DNA from: Prevotella sp.
GTDB taxonomy: Bacteria > Bacteroidota > Bacteroidia > Bacteroidales > Bacteroidaceae
Assembly (NCBI GenBank): GCA_021204735.1
Contig: JAJPYV010000296.1
Coordinates: forward strand, 1 to 7,975
DNA: 7,975 nt
Direction: 5' to 3'
Shown: piece after piece, positions 5,417 through 7,975 of the stretch
Layout: each line of letters begins with the position of its first letter
Numbering within the stretch: position 1 is the first letter of the stretch
Notes under the pieces: generated by a model
Told to the model about the DNA's origin: nothing
What the model saw: only the letters and a program-made list of their open reading frames with translations
The model's database searches: none
Position numbers and translations under genes: made by a program

Positions 5417-6382
5417 TTATGGCATTATTGGTTCTTCTGGGAGCACGTTCCAATATGTCTGACGAGGTTTTATGGTTATCACGTTGCTCTCGATGTCGTG
5501 CACGTCATCCTCATATTGTTTCAGTGCCATAGCGATAACCGCAATATATATTTCCTTATCTATGCCTCCAGTTTGTATTCCATCAGTGAGAATAACCTTT
5601 GTCTTATGGCCTGTCTCAGCGATTATCTCACCAGTCTTTACAGCCGTCTTTATGGGTTGCATCTTAGCAGCTTTTGCCAATGCTTCTTTATGTGACATAA
5701 AAATGCCGAGCAGTCGGAAGAAAACATAAAGCAGTGCGAGACAGCAGAATACGATTCCCATGGAGAGTACTGTTATTCCAAAACCATGAGGATCTTCGCG
5801 TTTCAGTTTAGCAATTTTTGTCTCGTTAACGTGGATATAGTTTTCTATTCCAGGTGTTACGCTGTCCTTACTTTTCACCTGCCATACGGCTGCCCCGTCT
5901 TTTTCCCTTGCGTAAGATTGATCATCTGCCAATACGGGAACTGTTACGGAGTCGATGATGTCAATTGCATTACCGTCGTAAAGAGCAATCCACAAGGGCT
6001 TGTCGCTGTCCACTTTAGCGGTTAGATGTTGAGTACCCTTTGAAGGGTTACTATTGAGGAATAGCACTATGTGCTTACGAGCAGACAGTGTGGTACGCTC
6101 GTCATTGTTTGGAATGCAACTCATCATACTGATACGTTGCGGCACAGTGAGGCTCTTGTCAAGCACTCTTCGGTCGGTAGTTATGTACATTCCTCTCACG
6201 TCGTAGGTGGAATATGCCGTGTTTGCCAATTCAAGCCAGGCATCCCGTTGTCCGTAAGAGTCTAACAAACCTGCCGTGTTCTTTGTTTGCACCTCATTGA
6301 TCTTGATGTTGCGTGCGCCCTGAGCGAGCATGGCGACACTACTAAGAAACATGGCGCAAAGCAATAAGCCTGTTCTTTTCAT
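5417..6382 (-). CDS. OadG-type gamma subunit with an N-terminal exported lamin-tail-like domain
   Basis: A 321-residue membrane protein. Residues 1-22 form a Sec signal peptide (MKRTGLLLCAMFLSSVAMLAQG). Residues about 25-180 are a beta-rich domain beginning IKINEVQTKN and continuing DAWLELANTAYSTYDVRGMYITTD, with HIVLFLNS and PLWIALYDGN further on. This resembles the lamin-tail (LTD) fold found in secreted bacterial proteins. A single transmembrane helix at about 201-226 (HGFGITVLSMGIVFCCLALLYV) has the OadG pattern. The cytosolic tail carries EIYIAVIAMALKQYEDDVHD (277-296) and ends near TYWNVLP, also OadG-like. OadG subunits are usually about 80-120 residues, so two thirds of this protein is an added periplasmic module. 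OadG helps hold the carboxyltransferase to the beta subunit. The role of the extra domain is unknown. Gaps of 25 and 34 nt to the neighbours place it in the operon. Confidence 0.85.
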   Translation of the reverse strand: MKRTGLLLCAMFLSSVAMLAQGARNIKINEVQTKNTAGLLDSYGQRDAWLELANTAYSTYDVRGMYITTDRRVLDKSLTVPQRISMMSCIPNNDERTTLSARKHIVLFLNSNPSKGTQHLTAKVDSDKPLWIALYDGNAIDIIDSVTVPVLADDQSYAREKDGAAVWQVKSKDSVTPGIENYIHVNETKIAKLKREDPHGFGITVLSMGIVFCCLALLYVFFRLLGIFMSHKEALAKAAKMQPIKTAVKTGEIIAETGHKTKVILTDGIQTGGIDKEIYIAVIAMALKQYEDDVHDIESNVITIKPRQTYWNVLPEEPIMP

Positions 6383-6407
6383 TATTAGTTGTATGTTTAG
6401 ATTTTCA

Positions 6408-7975
6408 TTATCTGCAGAAGAAAAGCACTAATAGTTGTGCAAAGAATATTCTCAGGAACATGCTTAGCGGATATACCGTTGAGTAGCCTACTGCAGGGGC
6501 TTCCTTTGAGCATATTGATGAGGAGTAAGCCAACGCAGGCGGGTCGGTGTACGTACCGCCAATCATACCTATTAAAGTAAAATAGTTGAACTTGTATTTC
6601 AATCGTGCTATCACGCCGATGATTAATATTGGTATCACGGTTATCAGGAAACCTGTGTACACATATTTCAGTCCGTCACCAGCAACTACTGTCTCTGCAA
6701 ATCCTGCTCCAGCCTTAATTCCAACACTTGCCAAGAACAGCACTAAGCCAATCTCACGCAGCATAAGGTTCGCACTTGTGGTGGTGTAGGTTACAAGGTG
6801 TACTTTGTAGCCGTATCTGCCGATGAGAATAGCGATGATTAGTGGGCCACCTGCCAAACCGAGTTTAACGGGAACTGGTATGCCTGGAATCATGATAGGA
6901 ATGCTTCCGAACAATATTCCAATGAAGATACCTATGAATATTGTGGCTATGTTTGGTGCGTCAAGTCGCTTTATGGAATTGCCCAAAATTGAAGCTACAC
7001 GGTTCACCTCGTCTTCACGTCCTACAACCATAATGCGGTCGCCAACTTGAAGGGCTAAACTTGGGCTTGCGAACAGTTCCATTCCCTGGCGGGTAACGCG
7101 TGTAACGTTTACGCCGAAAATTCTTGAGAAGTGCATCTTTCCTAACGTCTTGCCATTCATGGATGAGCGAGTAACAACAATTCTCTTGCTTACCATCGGC
7201 ACGTCTTGCTCCTCCCAGTCAACTTCAGCCGAAGGACCTATGAATGCTGTTATTGCTTCGGCATCAGCCTCTGCACACACGAAATATAGTTTGTCGCCTT
7301 TATGGAATATGGTGTTACGGTTTGGTATGCTAACGTGTCCGTCGTGCAATATTCTTGAACAAACAAAATCCCGGTTAAGGAAGGCGTGAACCTGCATCAG
7401 TTTTTTTCCTTCAAGATAAGAGTTGGTAACTTCCAAAGTCATGTGGTGGGGCTTCACGTTTTCGTTTTCTTCCTCTTCCAATGTCAGTTTTCTTTCTTCA
7501 TTTTCGAGCTTTACACGACAAATGAACCTTACGGCTATCATTGCTCCGATTATTCCGAGCACGCCGAGCGGGTATGCGCAGGCATATCCTGATGCTATCT
7601 GTGGTACTTCGTTTTTGGGGAATATGGAACTCAATGCCTCACTTGCCGCACCCAAACCAGGAGTATTAGTAACGGCTCCGTATAGCGTGCCTATCATCAT
7701 AGGCAAGTTTCTTGGATTTGATGTGTCAAAAAAGAGGTAGTAGCATGCGAACATCACTCCGATATTCAGAAGTATCATTATGGCAGCCAATACGTTCATG
7801 GTGATTCCATCGTGCTTGAAACTTGCGAAAAAACCAGGACCCACCTGAAGTCCTATCATGAACACGAAAAGTATCAATCCAAATTCCTGTAAAAAAGATA
7901 GAATGTTTGGGGATGCGGTAAAACCAATATGCCCTGCGGCTATTCCTGCGAATAGTACAAAAGAGACTCCAATAG
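6408..7975 (-). CDS. AspT/YidE-family antiporter with two RCK-C (TrkA-C) domains, N-terminus outside window
   Basis: The frame is open to the right edge; 521 residues are visible and the true start lies beyond base 7975. In visible numbering, the first membrane half runs to about residue 153 and contains [22 protein letters not shown] and [20 protein letters not shown]. Two soluble RCK-C (TrkA-C-like) domains follow, at about 180-247 and 264-332, the second ending [16 protein letters not shown]. The second membrane half (from about 340) carries [23 protein letters not shown] and [17 protein letters not shown], a clear internal repeat of the first half. This is the layout of the aspartate:alanine exchanger family (AspT, YidE, YbjL). 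The RCK-C domains may sense a nucleotide or ion. It lies 25 nt ahead of the gamma-like gene, so it probably exchanges a substrate and product of the decarboxylase. The substrate is not known. Confidence 0.9.
   Translation of the reverse strand, partial: IGVSFVLFAGIAAGHIGFTASPNILSFLQEFGLILFVFMIGLQVGPGFFASFKHDGITMNVLAAIMILLNIGVMFACYYLFFDTSNPRNLPMMIGTLYGAVTNTPGLGAASEALSSIFPKNEVPQIASGYACAYPLGVLGIIGAMIAVRFICRVKLENEERKLTLEEEENENVKPHHMTLEVTNSYLEGKKLMQVHAFLNRDFVCSRILHDGHVSIPNRNTIFHKGDKLYFVCAEADAEAITAFIGPSAEVDWEEQDVPMVSKRIVVTRSSMNGKTLGKMHFSRIFGVNVTRVTRQGMELFASPSLALQVGDRIMVVGREDEVNRVASILGNSIKRLDAPNIATIFIGIFIGILFGSIPIMIPGIPVPVKLGLAGGPLIIAILIGRYGYKVHLVTYTTTSANLMLREIGLVLFLASVGIKAGAGFAETVVAGDGLKYVYTGFLITVIPILIIGVIARLKYKFNYFTLIGMIGGTYTDPPALAYSSSICSKEAPAVGYSTVYPLSMFLRIFFAQLLVLFFCR

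Noticed and set aside
7875..7877. TTG codon as the start of the antiporter gene
   Set aside because: The frame stays open for 32 more codons to the window edge, and that upstream stretch ([14 protein letters not shown], then SFLQEFG) continues the membrane domain expected for the family. The real start is outside the window.
1..7975. Mobile elements, CRISPR arrays, phage genes or defence systems
   Set aside because: No transposase, integrase, repeat-spacer pattern or defence-type protein was seen. All larger frames are explained by housekeeping, transport or envelope genes.

Overview
The window looks like a chromosomal segment of a Bacteroidales bacterium, most likely Prevotella or a close relative. 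The basis is moderate-to-low GC, A/T-rich intergenic DNA with Bacteroidetes-type promoter elements (TAnnTTTG), a general lack of Shine-Dalgarno sites, a SusC-like/TonB-dependent outer-membrane receptor, and proteins whose sequences resemble Bacteroides/Prevotella versions. No mobile element, CRISPR array or phage gene was seen.

Layout. (1) Positions 1-1211, minus strand: the N-terminal 403 residues of a TonB-dependent receptor that runs off the left edge. (2) 1227-1344, minus strand: a tRNA-Glu(CTC) gene with a strong intrinsic terminator placed directly in front of the receptor start. (3) 1345-1633: an A/T-rich divergent intergenic region. It holds a minus-strand promoter, small hairpins and a G10 tract on the tRNA side, and a plus-strand promoter plus a candidate preQ1-I riboswitch on the other side. 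(4) 1634-2796, plus strand: a two-gene queuosine unit, yhhQ (7-deazaguanine importer) and queF (preQ0 to preQ1 reductase). (5) 2852-3595, minus strand: a lipoprotein with a lipocalin-like C-terminal half, convergent with queF. (6) 3712-7975, minus strand: a four-gene operon. In transcription order it has an AspT/YidE-type antiporter (N-terminus outside the window), an OadG-type gamma subunit fused to a lamin-tail-like domain, a biotin carrier protein, and the membrane beta subunit of a Na+-translocating decarboxylase. A 15-bp hairpin terminator ends it.

How the genes fit together. The yhhQ-queF pair is a salvage and conversion module for the queuosine precursor preQ1. The leader contains a small H-type pseudoknot matching the preQ1-I aptamer, ending 3 nt before the yhhQ start codon, so feedback control of translation by preQ1 is the natural reading. 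The right-hand operon encodes the membrane and carrier parts of a biotin-dependent decarboxylase sodium pump (oxaloacetate or methylmalonyl-CoA type). The carboxyltransferase that would define the substrate is not in the window. The position next to the gamma subunit is taken by an exchanger of a family that includes the aspartate:alanine antiporter, which suggests linked transport and decarboxylation of a dicarboxylate.

The two best leads are the candidate preQ1 riboswitch and the antiporter-decarboxylase operon with its fused gamma subunit. Nothing in the window looks like a wholly new type of system.
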